Assembly (NCBI GenBank): GCA_017354895.1 | Contig: CP071495.1 | Location: forward strand, 1,905,001 to 1,969,000 | DNA: 64,000 nt | Reading direction: 5' to 3' | Source of the DNA: Podospora comata | Taxonomy: Eukaryota > Ascomycota > Sordariomycetes > Sordariales > Podosporaceae | Part shown: positions 10,514 through 22,034 of the stretch, in pieces | Numbering within the stretch: position 1 is the stretch's first letter | How the letters are laid out: each line of letters begins with the position of its first letter | Position numbers and translations under genes: made by a program | The notes under the pieces: model-generated | What the model was told of the DNA's origin: nothing | Databases searched by the model: none | The model's input: the letters and a program-made list of their open reading frames with translations, nothing else

Positions 10514-12835
10514 ATGGGAACGCTACCGCCTGTTGTGCACAGCACAGCGAGGGCCATCGCACCCCGCGAGTTCCTAGATGCCCTCCACGCAACATGCAAC
10601 CCCAGGTTCCCCTACGACCGTGGGCGCTCCCACAAGCCCATCGCCCTCGCCATCAGCGGCGGTGTCGACTCCATGGCCCTGGCCTACCTCTCTACCAAGA
10701 TCAGGACGACCGATCATTGGTTCAAGGTGGCTGACCACCCCGTCAGCAACCCTGTCGCTTTTGTTGTCAACCATGATTTGCGGAAGGGCATGGTTGAGGA
10801 AGTCGACCAGGTAATCAAGGCCCTGAGAGGGCTCAAGATCTTTGCCTATGTTGCCAAAATCGACTGGGCCCAGGTATTGGGTAAGGGTGTGGATCCCAAC
10901 ACGGTACCAAACATTGAGACTCTTGCACGTCAGCAGCGCTATCGGAAATTGGGCACCTTCGCCAGGAACTGCAAGACCATGTCTTTGCTCACGGCCCATC
11001 ACGAAGATGACCAGTATGAGACCATTCTCATGAGGCTGCTTTCCGGCCATGGATATCGCGGCTTGAGAGGGATGCGCCCGGCAACAGACATCCCTGAGTG
11101 TTACGATATGCATGGCATCTACCAGAGCGGCTTTATCGATGACCAGAGGAGTAAGCACCCTGTGTGGAATATTTACCCAAACAGGGCCGAAAGGACCAAG
11201 ATATTGCGAGCCTTGCGTGATGATTTCCACTTCGACTTGGCCACGTTTGCTGAGAAGGCGGAACCCATGATGTGGAGGACAGATCTCAAGGACGCTTTTT
11301 CTGCCGACCAGGACTATGACGAGTGGATCGCCAGGAGCAACAAGCCTGCCCCTCCACTGCCGACGATGGACTTTGAGGATGGGGGAGTCATGGTATATCG
11401 GCCGCTGCTACACTTTTCCAAGGATCGCTTGATTGCCACCTGCTTGGAGAATAACGTTCCGTGGTTTGAGGATCACACCAACAAGGACCCGACGCTGACT
11501 ATGAGGAATGCCGTGAGGCAGATGTGGAAGAATCACCGCTTGCCAGAGGCGCTTCAGAAGCCGGCGATATTGCGATTGGCAGAACGGTGCAGGAAGAGAG
11601 TGGCTTTTGAGGAGGCTGAAGCAGATCGCCTGCTGCAGAGTGCTCTGGTCCCTCATTTTGAGCCCAGTACTGGCACGTTAGTGGTACAACTGCCGAAATT
11701 CCGACTCCCACGAGTGTCAAGATTATCGTCAAAGTCACCCGAGGGTCGCCAGAAGCGGCTTAATCACCATCGCTACATCGCCGCTCTCCTGCTTCGAAAG
11801 CTGATTTCCATGGTCACACCGGAAAGAGAGCTCAACCAAGCTGGCCAGCTCGATCATCTCGCATCTATGCTGTTCCCCTCCCTGGCACAAGATGGCGTCG
11901 AGCCACCACCTCCCAAGCCGTACGTCATCTGCGGCGTACATTTTGTACCCATGATGGGCCCCAACAGCCAACCCTTCCGCTGGCTCCTGACCCGCGCGCC
12001 CTACGCTTCGAATGTCCCACGGCCTCGTACCGGTTTTTGGGCGCCCAGCATCAGAGGAAGATGGGGCAAGAAACCGCACCAGTGGAAGACAACCGGATGG
12101 TCAGGCTTCAAGCTGTATGACGGCCGGTACTGGATCCGACTGCTCAGCAGGCTGCCAGGTAATCTTCATGTCATGCCATTTGAGGCGGAGCATCAGAAGC
12201 CGTTCAAAGAAGCGCTTGATGAGCAAAGCAAGAATGACCTCGCGGCTATGCTCAAGCGGTATGCGCCTGGCAAGATACGGTACACTCTCCCTGGAATATA
12301 CTCCAGGGTTGATGTTACGGGAATAATACAACGCGATGAATACTGGCCGGATGTTGAGGAACTGGACAAGTATGGGGCCTTGCGTAAGCGTAACGCTGAT
12401 GGCCAGTGGGAAATCCGAGAGGAGGCTGTAGAGAACGAAGAGAGCAAGGATGCTGAAAAGAAAAGCTCGGACACGGTGGAACAGGAGCTGTTACACTCGT
12501 CAGCCAGTAAACGAGCCAGGCTGTTGCAGGCCAAGGCCTGGGAGGATGACATTACGGAAAGAAGGACAGATAATCCGCCCCAGCTGTTGGCGCTACCAAC
12601 GCTGGGAATTTATATACCGGGCTTGGAAGACTGGCTGAGGTGGGAGATTCGATACAGGAAGCTTGATCCAGATATGCTGCTCACGGTGAAGCGGAGGAAG
12701 TTCATGCCAAAACGGAGGAAGGTCAGGAGTCGGATTCGAATGTCGTATCGGCATATGTTGCTGTCGGGGTTGATAAAGCCGAGGTACAGTAGACCAGTAC
12801 GGCGCCGAGAGGTGCTGAAGTCAAAGTCGAAATAG
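10514..12835 (+). CDS. tilS: tRNA(Ile)-lysidine synthetase-like PP-loop ATPase
   Basis: A single exon of about 773 residues from the ATG at 10514. The PP-loop signature SGGVDS lies at residues 48-53. It is followed by TilS-like blocks: NHDLRKG, TAHHEDDQYETILMRLLSGHG, and late in the domain WFEDHTNKDPT with MRNAVRQ. TilS uses ATP to attach lysine to C34 of an AUA-reading tRNA-Ile in bacteria and organelles, so a mitochondrial role is likely. The ATPase core fills roughly the first 400 residues. The C-terminal ~370 residues are basic, poorly conserved and of unknown role (tail RRKFMPKRRKVRSRIRM). An in-frame upstream ATG at 10439 would add 25 residues. Confidence 0.85.
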   Translation: MGTLPPVVHSTARAIAPREFLDALHATCNPRFPYDRGRSHKPIALAISGGVDSMALAYLSTKIRTTDHWFKVADHPVSNPVAFVVNHDLRKGMVEEVDQVIKALRGLKIFAYVAKIDWAQVLGKGVDPNTVPNIETLARQQRYRKLGTFARNCKTMSLLTAHHEDDQYETILMRLLSGHGYRGLRGMRPATDIPECYDMHGIYQSGFIDDQRSKHPVWNIYPNRAERTKILRALRDDFHFDLATFAEKAEPMMWRTDLKDAFSADQDYDEWIARSNKPAPPLPTMDFEDGGVMVYRPLLHFSKDRLIATCLENNVPWFEDHTNKDPTLTMRNAVRQMWKNHRLPEALQKPAILRLAERCRKRVAFEEAEADRLLQSALVPHFEPSTGTLVVQLPKFRLPRVSRLSSKSPEGRQKRLNHHRYIAALLLRKLISMVTPERELNQAGQLDHLASMLFPSLAQDGVEPPPPKPYVICGVHFVPMMGPNSQPFRWLLTRAPYASNVPRPRTGFWAPSIRGRWGKKPHQWKTTGWSGFKLYDGRYWIRLLSRLPGNLHVMPFEAEHQKPFKEALDEQSKNDLAAMLKRYAPGKIRYTLPGIYSRVDVTGIIQRDEYWPDVEELDKYGALRKRNADGQWEIREEAVENEESKDAEKKSSDTVEQELLHSSASKRARLLQAKAWEDDITERRTDNPPQLLALPTLGIYIPGLEDWLRWEIRYRKLDPDMLLTVKRRKFMPKRRKVRSRIRMSYRHMLLSGLIKPRYSRPVRRREVLKSKSK

Positions 12836-12989
12836 AAGTAGTGACAAGTTCAGCCAGTCGGCAGCCTTGCCGCCCCACGTGTTGATGTCCGGCGCGGTTA
12901 TGCACGGTGATCGTTGATCAGCGGTGCCCCTCCCTGCCATCCAACTTCGTCGTCAGCGTCACTGTCAACTTTGCAGATGCAACACTTTG

Positions 12990-14696
12990 ATGGATGTGAC
13001 CCAGCATCAACCGGGCCGACGGCGCCATGTTTTCTATGGTTTCTGGGGTTTCTCAACACTATTTCTGGTTCTTGGACTGTCCACGGTTCTCATCATTGGG
13101 CTGCTAGTTCAACTGCTCAACCAAGATCTGATAAGCACAACCGATATGATACACAACACGCTGTCCAGCGTGGCCAGTCTTACAGCTATATTACTTACCA
13201 GCCTGGGCCTTTCACATGCCTCATACGCACCAGAGTCGCTCGAAAGTGAAGACTTTGAGATCGACCTGTCTTGGTATCCCCCAAAACCATCTTCGATAAC
13301 CAACCTCACCACCGTCTTCAACAGCACCGGCGTCTGGGGATTCATCTTCAACACCTCCCACACCCCAGACTCCCAGTATGGCACCTACAACTGGTGCAAC
13401 ATGCCTCATGTCCGAGCAAAGGAATATCCCAGACCACCCTCAGAATATGAACTCCTCTACGTCGAAGTAGTCAGTGACTCTCCCCCTCTTTTTGCCTGTC
13501 ACCTCAGTTCTAACAGCCCCCAGATTCACCGCCACCACCTCCGCACCCCCTACTCATCCAACTCCTTCCCTGTTGAACCTTACCCCTGGAACTGCAATAA
13601 CATCGCCATCTACTCTTACTCCTCCCCTCTCACCCCTGGATCACCCCCCTCCATCCCAGGATACCACTCCCCTTTCACCTCCCCCCTCAACCCCTTCCCC
13701 CCATCTCCCCTCGGTCTCCAAGGCACCTGCAACTTTCCCCAAATCACAACCCAAGGCCTCTCCGACTCTTACCAGCACGGCCTCGACCTGTTATCAGTCT
13801 ACTCCCCCCTAATCTCACCAACCTCAGCCGAGTTCCGCATAACCAACAACCCCATCACCTCCCAAGTGGCCGGCGCACTGATATCCGCCCTCCTACCACC
13901 CAAAACCACCACCTCCACCCCCCTCCTCATCCAAAACAAAGAAATCGACTCCCTCGAGCCCAAATACCCCTGCCCCCTCTCCCACCACCTCTTTTCCCAA
14001 ATCCAATCCACTCCCCAATGGAAATCCCACCTGCAGCTATCAAAAGAGATCCTCACCCAACTAGACATCATAAGCGGCGTCCCCCCCTCCGATACCAGTT
14101 TCCACATCAGTTTCGACCACTACTTCGACAACCTCTCCTCCAAACAATGCCACTCCCGTCCCCTCCCTTGCTCAGTCCACTCCCCCCACAACAACAAATG
14201 CATCCCCCAACACCTAGCCGACACCGTCTACCGCCTAGGCCAGTGGGAGTACCACCACACCTACCGCTCCTCCAAACAATCCCTCCAAGCCTCAGTCGCA
14301 AGCTACGGGGTGTGGATCGCCGAACTATTGTCACATATCTCATCCGTGACAAAAGAAGAGGCAAAAGTGAGATATCGACACAACATTGCCCACGACGGGT
14401 CAATTTCCCGACTGTTGGGCGTGCTGCAAGTAGACGATATGCACTGGCCCGGGATGGGCTCCGAGATCGTCTTTGAGGTTTACAAGCAGCAACCAAAACA
14501 TTTCGTCAGGGTGTTGTACGGTGGGCAGGTGCTAAAGTCCAGTTCACCCATGCTAAAGGGAAACACCAAAGGGATGATACCACTCCAACAAATCATGGGG
14601 TATCTAGGTGGCCTCATCGGATTACGAGAAAAAGACGGGAAAATGATGCACGATATCAAGGAGATGTGCAACACCCCTATTACCTACAATAAGTGA
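12990..14696 (+). CDS. Membrane-anchored histidine acid phosphatase-like protein
   Basis: Exons 12990-13469 and 13524-14696 encode about 550 residues. The 54-nt intron (GTCAGT...CCCAG, with TCTAAC branch) restores the catalytic motif: EV|IHRHHLRTPY, residues about 160-169, a variant of RHGxRxP. The second catalytic element, His-Asp (AHDGS), is near residue 450. A single hydrophobic segment at about residues 20-42 (FSTLFLVLGLSTVLIIGLLV) is preceded by basic residues, suggesting a type II anchor with the phosphatase domain outside the cytosol; Asn-glycosylation sites fit this. Substrate cannot be inferred. The coding strand of the middle part is extremely C-rich. The stop lies only 19 bp from the convergent BET4 gene's stop. 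Confidence 0.8.
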   Translation: MDVTQHQPGRRRHVFYGFWGFSTLFLVLGLSTVLIIGLLVQLLNQDLISTTDMIHNTLSSVASLTAILLTSLGLSHASYAPESLESEDFEIDLSWYPPKPSSITNLTTVFNSTGVWGFIFNTSHTPDSQYGTYNWCNMPHVRAKEYPRPPSEYELLYVEVVSDSPPLFACHLSSNSPQIHRHHLRTPYSSNSFPVEPYPWNCNNIAIYSYSSPLTPGSPPSIPGYHSPFTSPLNPFPPSPLGLQGTCNFPQITTQGLSDSYQHGLDLLSVYSPLISPTSAEFRITNNPITSQVAGALISALLPPKTTTSTPLLIQNKEIDSLEPKYPCPLSHHLFSQIQSTPQWKSHLQLSKEILTQLDIISGVPPSDTSFHISFDHYFDNLSSKQCHSRPLPCSVHSPHNNKCIPQHLADTVYRLGQWEYHHTYRSSKQSLQASVASYGVWIAELLSHISSVTKEEAKVRYRHNIAHDGSISRLLGVLQVDDMHWPGMGSEIVFEVYKQQPKHFVRVLYGGQVLKSSSPMLKGNTKGMIPLQQIMGYLGGLIGLREKDGKMMHDIKEMCNTPITYNK

Positions 14697-14715
14697 CATT
14701 AGAATTATTATATAC

Positions 14716-16154
14716 TCATAACCACCCACCCCCCCCGCCAGGAAGCAACTCAGTCAACCCATAATCCCTCTCCAAATCGACCCACCTCCCCATCCTCATC
14801 GGATCCAACTCCTTCAACTTCTTCACCCAAGATATCAGATCCTGCCTCTCATGCTCAAGAGGTTTCCTCTTCTCCAGCTGACACAACCCAAGCGTGTATT
14901 CCAACAACGCCTCATGGATCAGCTTCACATCCTCATAATCCTCTAGCAGATCCTTGATTTCCGTGATTTCTTTCAAGAGGTAGTCCACCCTCTGATCTAC
15001 CGTCAAGGTCGGGACAATGGTGGGACGCCTGACTGGACTGACGAGGTTGTCGACAAGGAACTGGTGATAATACCACAGTGACTGATCGTCGGGGCCGACA
15101 TTGAGCGCTTCTCGGATTTGGGTCAATTCTGCTCGTCATGTCAGCAACTATCCATCAGTTTCAGACAACAAATAGCATACCGGCATCCAAAAAAGCCCTC
15201 CTCTCATCCTCCCCCGCCCCCCTCTCATCCAACAACCTCGGAATCAGCGTGCTCCTGCTATGCCAAGCCGAGAAATTACTCAAATCAGCCCGGATCATTC
15301 GGTCAGTATACGCAAACTCGCTCTCCACCAACGAATCCCCGCCCAGCTCCCTGCTCTCCAGCTGGCTGACAACATGCCGCCTGTACCCCCACGCATGGAA
15401 ATTCCTGCGGTCCATCGACAGCATCTTGCTCGCGAGTCCCAACTCGTCCTGCCAAATCTTCTTCGCCTTCTCCACCGGCAGAAGCAGGATAGACTGATCC
15501 AATGTCCAAAGCCGATACGACCAAATCCAGTAGCATTTCGGGCTCTTGAGCAAAAGCCCAAAAGTAAAAGACAGCTCCGAGGTGATAATATCAAGATCCT
15601 TCTTCTGGGCCTCCCCATCTTCTCGCTCCGTTGGTTCTTGCGCGACAGCGGTATCATCAGACCCCTGGTCAGCTATTATACCACTCCTCCCAATTCTCCG
15701 GCAAGCTTGGCTGTGCGGGGTCCTTGTCGAATAAGAGCACGATGACTCGTCGGAACACGTTGTTGTAGTGTCTGACCGAGAAGAACTCGAGCACGCCCTC
15801 GAGCATGAGCACCCATCCGACCGTCTTGAGAATAAGCCAGAAGTTAGCGTACGCCTGCGGACGTTCCATACTGTGTAGTATTCCGGGTTGAGCTTGAGGA
15901 GGGTGGTGGTGAGGTCAAAGGTTTCGCGGCGGGAGTAATCAGAGGAGGAGACGAGCTGGCGGAGGTGGGATTCGAGCTCGCGGTACTTTTGGATGCGCTC
16001 GAGGTCTTGCTGCTTTTGGGCGGGGGTGCGGGTGCGGGTAGTGCGGGCTATGCCGTGCTGGGAGCCGCCTTGCTTTTTGTTTAGGGCTTGTTTAGTTAAT
16101 TTGTCTGCTGCTGGGAAAGATGAGGGGTTTGGTGAAAGAACTTACATCGGCCAT
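14716..16154 (-). CDS. BET4: Rab geranylgeranyltransferase type II alpha subunit
   Basis: Transcription order exons are 16154-16146, 16072-15181 and 15128-14716, giving about 437 residues. The first exon encodes only MAD. PPTA repeats are plain: NPEYYTVWNVRRR, CYWIWSYRLW, NFHAWGYRRHV, NFSAWHSRS and SLWYYHQF, each built around W-x-W/Y-x-R. The alpha subunit with Bet2 prenylates Rab GTPases delivered by the escort protein, in the cytosol. Between repeats 1 and 2 sits an ~80-residue Ser/Cys/Thr-rich insert with no stop. It could be real disorder or, less likely, hide an extra intron. The second intron (GTATGC...GAGCAG) rejoins DAE|LTQIREAL in frame. Confidence 0.88.
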
Positions 16155-16880
16155 GGTATGTGTAGTTGTTGTGATGATGTGTCGCGTGGAGGATTCGGGT
16201 GCGGGATCGAAATGACGTCGGGTGTGAGGTCAGGAAGGCTACAGCAGCACAGTGTGCATTCGTCAGCTGTTGCGGGGCTTTATCGATAAGAGATAGGGGC
16301 CTTAGCGAATCGGGGCAGCCCCCTGAAGCCCCTGAATAGCTCCTGCCTTCCATTCAACACCTTCCATGATAGAGAGGATATGGCGGGGAAAGTGCTCAAA
16401 TGCGTCGAGCACTTTCCCTCAGTAACCATAATGTGTCGTCATGAGGGTCAGGACCGTAAAGAGATGGGCAGGTGCTATCCTCCCAGTCCCACACAGGCAA
16501 CAGGACTCCGATCGTCTGGATGACTTTCGTCTGCTCGGCCTCTGCATCTTCTCTCTTGATTCCTAAGACCATCATTCCCGAATATTGCTACGCGACTACA
16601 GCATCGGCATCAGGGTACTATTATCCCGTCGGGCGTTTCACGTATGGACTTGTCACCCATCACCGGCCGAACAGGTTTCTGATCATCCGGGCCCGCATCA
16701 AACACCGCCGTCTCGATCCATCGACGGCTTCAACTACACCAATTCTTGCTGGCCCTTACACTCGCTAGGTCTTTGAAAAATATCATTTTGTGAATCTCAT
16801 TAGCATTCGCATCTTCTCCCATCGCTTCTCTCTTCCATACTCTTCTCATCTTTCAGTCTTGGTGGTGCCGCAGCTTCGCT
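16155..16880. promoter_or_regulatory. Divergent promoter region between BET4 and the Ama1-type gene
   Basis: This 726-bp gap lies between two diverging genes and must contain both promoters and leaders. The ~80 bases before 16881 are CT-rich (TCTTCTC, CTCTTCC), usual for a fungal 5' leader. No TATA box, RNA gene or repeat was recognised. Confidence 0.45.
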
Positions 16881-19587
16881 ATGGGCGCCATACGCAACAC
16901 CAACCGTGGCTACGCTACAAGGCAAAGCAAAACCATGAACCACGTGGTTCCATACACCCAAGGGTCACGTCGTAAACGGTCCGCCAGCTCTCCTTCCAAC
17001 ACGCGAGACTCGGGATATGGTTCGTTGGAATCATGCCGGGAGAGTCACGAATCCCCAGAAGAACCTGATGAGCCTGCAAGTCCCGTTGAGCTTCGCGAGC
17101 TGCCCTCCAACATCAAGAAAACAGGGCGCCCCTTTGCCAACCTGTGCATGAACTATGATGGAAATTCTTCCGAAGACGATGATCAACCCAAGGACGACGG
17201 TGAACAAACTCCAATAACTGGAAGCTCGCCGGAGACTATCACACGTCCACCCACAAGACTACACAGAAACACAGTCGCTCTGACCGTCAACTACCCTCGC
17301 CCACGACCTGCACTTTCTACATCGCTTTCGTTTGACGCCAGCCCGGCCCTTGCGCGAAGAACTACCAACGGCTCTCCTGGAGCCAGCTTTTCCTGGTCCC
17401 GATTACCAGACCGTTTCATTCCTGCCAGACCCAGAGAGAGGGAAACTCAGACGGAGAGGTACAGGACTAGGAAGCCAGCGAACCAACTGACCCGAGCCGA
17501 GAAGCTTCTGCGGCACAAGGGAGCCGCCGAAGACGCCTTTTGCTCCCCTCGTCGCGTTCCTAGTGCTCCCATATTTGGCGACCTTCGGGACCGGGGAGAG
17601 CCTGTTCATCATGATGGCATTAGATATGTCCCAAGTAAGCCTCTAACCCCATCAAGGCAACAAATACATAGACTGACACAACATCCTAGCTCCCACTGTT
17701 CTCGGACCTAGGGATCTGAATGGCACCCACAACGGCGACAGACAGATCAGCTACGGCGCAGTATGGGGTGTTGGGGGTCTTGGTCCTGGAAACACCGCTG
17801 TTGACAATGGTCGAGGTCAGCTGGTCACGAGTAGTACAAACGCCAGGCATTTTCAGTCCAACTTTCCCACACTGCAACCAAGACCCGACGAGCAACGGGA
17901 GAAATACGGTGCGCGCCTTGCGGTGGCTCTCGGCCTGGATAGAGCCGAGAAGGTACTTAGGGTCAGTCTCCCTCGACAGGTCGATGCCAACAACCTCAAC
18001 TCCCACGGCCTCACCAAATGGAACGGCGTTCAATGGGTCAAGGATCACCCAACAACAGCCGCGGCATCTGGCAAGCCATCTAAGAAGCGCAAGCTACCAT
18101 TTGCACCGTTCAAGTCAGTTGATGCCCGTGGCCAGTGGTTGAAAGACAGCTAGCTGACTGCAAACAGAGTCCTCGATGCTCCCAGCCTACGAGACGACTT
18201 TTATTGCTCTGTCCTGGCTTTTTCATACATCAACAGCACCCTTGCTATCGGGCTGGGTGACATGGTGTACGGCTGGTCTGAGCACGGCGGTGTACAGCTG
18301 TTGAACGGCAGTGCGCGACCCTCGCAGTACGAATACCTCGACGGACCCAGTCATATCACGAGTGTCGCCTTTTCGAGCACCGAAGGGGAAGCAGCTATCT
18401 TGGCTGTTGGAAGGTCGAGTGGCATGTTGTCACTTATGTCTTTGAAAGATAAGCCGGACCGCGGCGAAAGACATGGGGCAGGCCGAAGACCTCGATTCGA
18501 ACTGTCGATGGAGTCGCCCGTCTCTTGTCTCAGCTGGAGGCCTTGCCTCAACAAAGAAAGGGCCGACAAGTGTATGCCTCCCGAGGACCGGGAATCCTTC
18601 GCGTACCGGGCTTCTTGGACCCATGAGGACTTGCTTGTCGGGACTGACGAAGGTCGCGTGCTCCTGTATGCGGTCGATTGGCCAAGTCCGGAGGAGAAGG
18701 AGTTGTGGGGCTTGGATGGCAGAGTTACTCTCTTGCTGAACATCCAGGTCCATTCCCAACAGATCTGCGGATTGGCTTGGTGCCCCAAAGGGAATTACTT
18801 TGCTACAGGGGCCAACGACAACCTGTGCTGTCTTTTTGACTACGAGGAACTATGCGACAATATGAATAACGCTGCTGATGAGTCTGGCTTGCACAATGAG
18901 TCTACAGTCGAGACTGTCGAGACCGACATTCCTCAACAGGAGCCTCCGAGTGACGACACTACAGGGTCAAGACAGATGCCTGAAAGCCAAATCAGATACA
19001 TCAAGTCGGACGGAGTGAAGCACAAGTGGAGGCATGGGGCTGCGGTCAAAGCCATTGCCTTTTGCCCCTGGCAGGACGGACTTGTTGCAACAGGTGGAGG
19101 ATCCAACGACAAGTGTATACACTTTTTTCACACCAAATCAGGCTCAGCACTGGCAACCATCTCTGTATCGGCTCAGGTCACCAGCTTGATCTGGTCCACC
19201 ACTCGAAGGGAAATCGCAGCCACGTTTGGGTACGCGTCGCCCGAGCACCCGGTCCGCATCGCCGTCTTTTCGTGGCCGGACTGTCGCCAGGTCGCGGCCG
19301 TGCCATGGCCCAGTGAGCATCGTGCGTTGTATGCTATTCCCTACCCTAGTGGTCCCGAGGAGGAGAAGCGGACTGAGAAGGGCTACTTGGATGAGCTGAA
19401 CCCCAAGAGGCGCTACAAGATGGAAGGCTGCATTATGGTCGCGGCAAGCGATAATAGCGTCCGGTTTCACGAAGTGTGGGGGCGAGACGACAAAGTGGCC
19501 ACTATGGGCGGCGTCGGCATGCTGGGGGGCAGCGACATCTTGGAGGGTCTCGAGGGGATTGACAAGGAGGGGGATGTTATTCGTTGA
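16881..19587 (+). CDS. AMA1: Cdc20/Fizzy-family APC/C activator, Ama1-like
   Basis: Exons 16881-17634, 17690-18113 and 18168-19587 give about 865 residues. The N-terminal half is basic and disordered but holds a C-box, DRFIPARP at about residues 177-184, the element by which Cdc20/Cdh1/Ama1 proteins dock on the APC/C. The third exon opens with VLDAPSLRDDFY, the conserved lead-in to the WD40 propeller, followed by blades (LAIGLGDMVYGWS, VSCLSWRP, GLAWCPKGNYFATGANDN, IAFCPWQDGLVATGGG). The protein ends in Ile-Arg, the IR tail that binds TPR subunits. Low similarity in the blades and the long N-terminus favour Ama1, the meiosis-specific activator, over Cdc20 or Cdh1; that choice is inference. 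Confidence 0.82.
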
Positions 19588-20053
19588 TTGCTCGGGGTTG
19601 AATGTCATTGCTCAGGAGAGTATTTGGACACCAAACACACAAGACCCTGCTGTACAAGGGGGTGACTTTTGCTGTGGACGAAAATCCACATTGCCACACA
19701 ACCGGAAGGAGAAGAAGGAACAAAACACAGAAGATGGACGAGAAATTGAAGAGATGAGGATGGATGCAGATAGTCAGTCCCGATAAAGAATGCACATAAA
19801 CAACAAGCTTTTGACTTTGCAACATTCTTTTGTTCTCTCCCCCTCTCTCTCATTGGGGGGTTTTGTTTTGGCCCATGTTGATGTTGATGAGGTGAGGAGG
19901 ATCAGCCGTGTAGATAATTTTGTTTGTTGACAGCGAGCAGAAACAAGAAATTGGTAGCGTCAAAATTAAAGATGGAGTCGAACTTGTGATGAAGAGAGAG
20001 ATAATAGCAAAACATCAAAAAGTTATGATATGAGAAGGCTAAAAGATATGCAC
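19588..20053. other. Intergenic region between the Ama1-type gene and tRNA-Ile
   Basis: About 470 bp of A/G-rich DNA with no convincing frame. It holds the 3' flank of the Ama1-type gene and the region downstream of the minus-strand tRNA. Confidence 0.4.
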
Positions 20054-20146
20054 TGCCCAATAACAGGATTGAACTGTTGACCTTCGCATTACCATGTACT
20101 GTTTCCAGTATTAGTACGACGCTCTAACCAGCTGAGCTAATCGGGC
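20054..20146 (-). tRNA. tRNA-Ile (AAU anticodon) with 19-nt intron
   Basis: On the minus strand the acceptor stem GCCCGAT pairs with ATTGGGC, the D stem is GCTC/GAGC and the T arm is AACAG-TTCAATC-CTGTT. The anticodon stem TCGTA/TGCGA closes a loop CTAATA-A with anticodon AAT. A 19-nt intron sits at the usual site one base 3' of the anticodon. The mature length is 74 nt. Confidence 0.93.
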
Positions 20147-20524
20147 TTTTCGTTATTGAAGTTGGTGGTGGGAGGGAGGGCTTATGTATCATCGCGAGTC
20201 AGTTTTGTGTGTGTGGAGGAGGTGATGGGGCTGATGTGGATGCCCAGAGGGCGGAGATGGTGGACGAGCATGTGAGAAGCTTCAAGTCTGATAAGATAGT
20301 GTATAGCAAGATGGATATATTGCAAAAAATAAAATGACGAAAAAGAGCAAAACAAGAAACTTTGTATAGTACCGGCTTGCCGCTTTTATAAAAAAAAAGG
20401 AGAAAAAAAAAAGAAGGAAAAAAGGATGTATTCCTCCCACACGACCCCAGCTGCTGCAGTGCGTGACTTCCATAACTCCAAAAACTCCATGTTAAACGCC
20501 TTCAAAACGATGAGCCCTGTCCCA
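20147..20524. other. AT-rich intergenic region between tRNA-Ile and the SNARE gene
   Basis: This holds the 5' flank of tRNA-Ile and the 3' flank of the SNARE gene. Long A-runs and an AAAAAAAA-rich tract near 20390-20425 are the only notable features. Confidence 0.4.
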
Positions 20525-21425
20525 TCACTTCAAAATAACAATCAACAACACCAAAACAATAATCAACACCACAATAGCAGTCATCTGCCTCCCCTCCCCA
20601 CTCTCCGCCGCCCCCCTCGCCACCCGCCCCAACTGCCTCCTCGCCCTGTTGAGCGTGCTCGCATGACTATCCGCCACCCTCTCGCTCTCATCCAGCATCA
20701 AGACCTGCGAGTCCAGCTCATCCCCAATCTGCATCGACAGCTCCCTCTGCCGGCTGATGCTCAGCCCCAGCGCGTCCAGCTGCGCATCTTGCTCTTCCAG
20801 AATCTGTCGGTGGTAGGCGTGGATTTGGCTGTTTGACAGCCCCTCGGCTTCGTTGCGGTACCCCGCCGAGTCGTCGTCTACCTCGTCGCGATATGGCTGT
20901 TGAGTAGAAAAAAGGGAGGAGCGTTGCGCTTCGAGGTCAGTGTCGTTGTTGTCGTCTGTGAAACGGACGTTCTTTTTCTGACTGGTGGTGGTGGTGGGGG
21001 GAGCGGGGGCGGATTGGGCGTGGGCAAAGTCTTCGGCTAAGAAGGGGTCGTTGGGGTGGGTTAGGGTCGAGGTTGTGGCTGCGGTGGGGAAGCCGTGGAA
21101 TTGGGTGGTGAGGTCTTTTTGTTGTTTGGTGAGGGAGGTGAGGGTTGTGAGGAGGGCGGTCGATTTACTGGTTGGGATGGTTAGGATAGGTATAGATAGA
21201 GGAGGGGGGAGGGCAGGGGAGGGCGTACGCTTCCTCGCCTGCTTCTTGGAGCCGTTGTTGTTCTTTTTCTAGGGCTTCGATCCCGTCGCGGAGTTGGTCC
21301 AGAGAACGAGAGATGTGGCCATCTTGGGTGTCGTTTGGGAGGTTGAGGTTCTTTGCGCGCTGGCGCTCGAGGAGGGAGAGCTTGATGTGGTCGGCGAGGA
21401 GGAGGAGGGCGTTGGGGTTGGACAT
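20525..21425 (-). CDS. SYN8: Syntaxin-8-like Qc-SNARE (Syn8 type)
   Basis: Exons 21425-21229 and 21167-20525 (minus) give about 279 residues. The N-terminus (SNPNALLLLADHIKLSLLE) and a heptad-rich helix (LDQLRDGIEALEKEQQRL) precede a variable acidic linker. A SNARE-like helix (HRQILEEQDAQLDALGL, then QIGDELDSQVLMLDE) follows, and the protein ends in a hydrophobic tail anchor (IVVLIIVLVLLIVILK). By family it acts in endosomal/vacuolar membrane fusion on the cytosolic face. The intron (GTACGC...AACCAG, with TCCTAAC branch) restores frame as EEA|KSTALL. Assignment to Syn8 rather than another syntaxin is from the N-terminal sequence and is less certain than the SNARE call. Confidence 0.8.
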
Positions 21426-22034
21426 GATGGTGATGATGATCCTGCGCCTGCGCCGAGTACCAGACTGAAAAAGCAAAAGCGAGGAAAACGAAAAGTAAAT
21501 AGAGAAAAAAGGCACCAATAGTTAGTGGTGCGCAAGCCAGTGTCTTGGTGTGGTGTTGTTGCGGCTGTTTCAGTTGGCCAGTGACAGGGACAGGTTGTTG
21601 TCGGTTGAACCACATGGTTCTGGGCCGCTTGGCGCATTACGTAGGACCGCCCCACTGTTCTTCAAGGTTGAGCTCCTGTACATACAAATGTCTACCAGGC
21701 AGCATCCCGAGGTCATCTCGGTTTGGGGAGTGTATTTTCCTCTTTGCACTCATATTATATAAAAATTGAATTCTTCTTGACGGTCATTGAAAGACTTCAC
21801 ATTCGAAAACGACAACCTGCTAGCCTGCTGTATCGTAGGTGGCCAACTGGCGGCACCTGGCCTGGTGTATGGCCCGTGCGCCACCCTAGTGTGAGTGGGA
21901 CAAAATCTCCAAACCGCCAGGTTCCGGGCTGTCAACTGTTCTTCCTACAAAATAATCGCTACAAAATAACACACGCATTGCCGTCGCAACGACACTCTTT
22001 CTTGTAGCGCTTGCCTGTATAAGTCACCATTACG
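21426..22034. promoter_or_regulatory. Divergent promoter region between SYN8-type gene and DUF3716 gene
   Basis: The gap of 609 bp lies between diverging start codons. An ATATTATATAAA stretch near 21750-21762 could act as a TATA element, about 270 bp from the plus-strand start. No other structure was recognised. Confidence 0.4.

Noticed and set aside
13474-14476. Plus-strand frames rich in Pro/His and a minus-strand Gly/Arg-rich frame
   Set aside because: They overlap the histidine phosphatase gene in other frames and reflect its C-rich coding strand.
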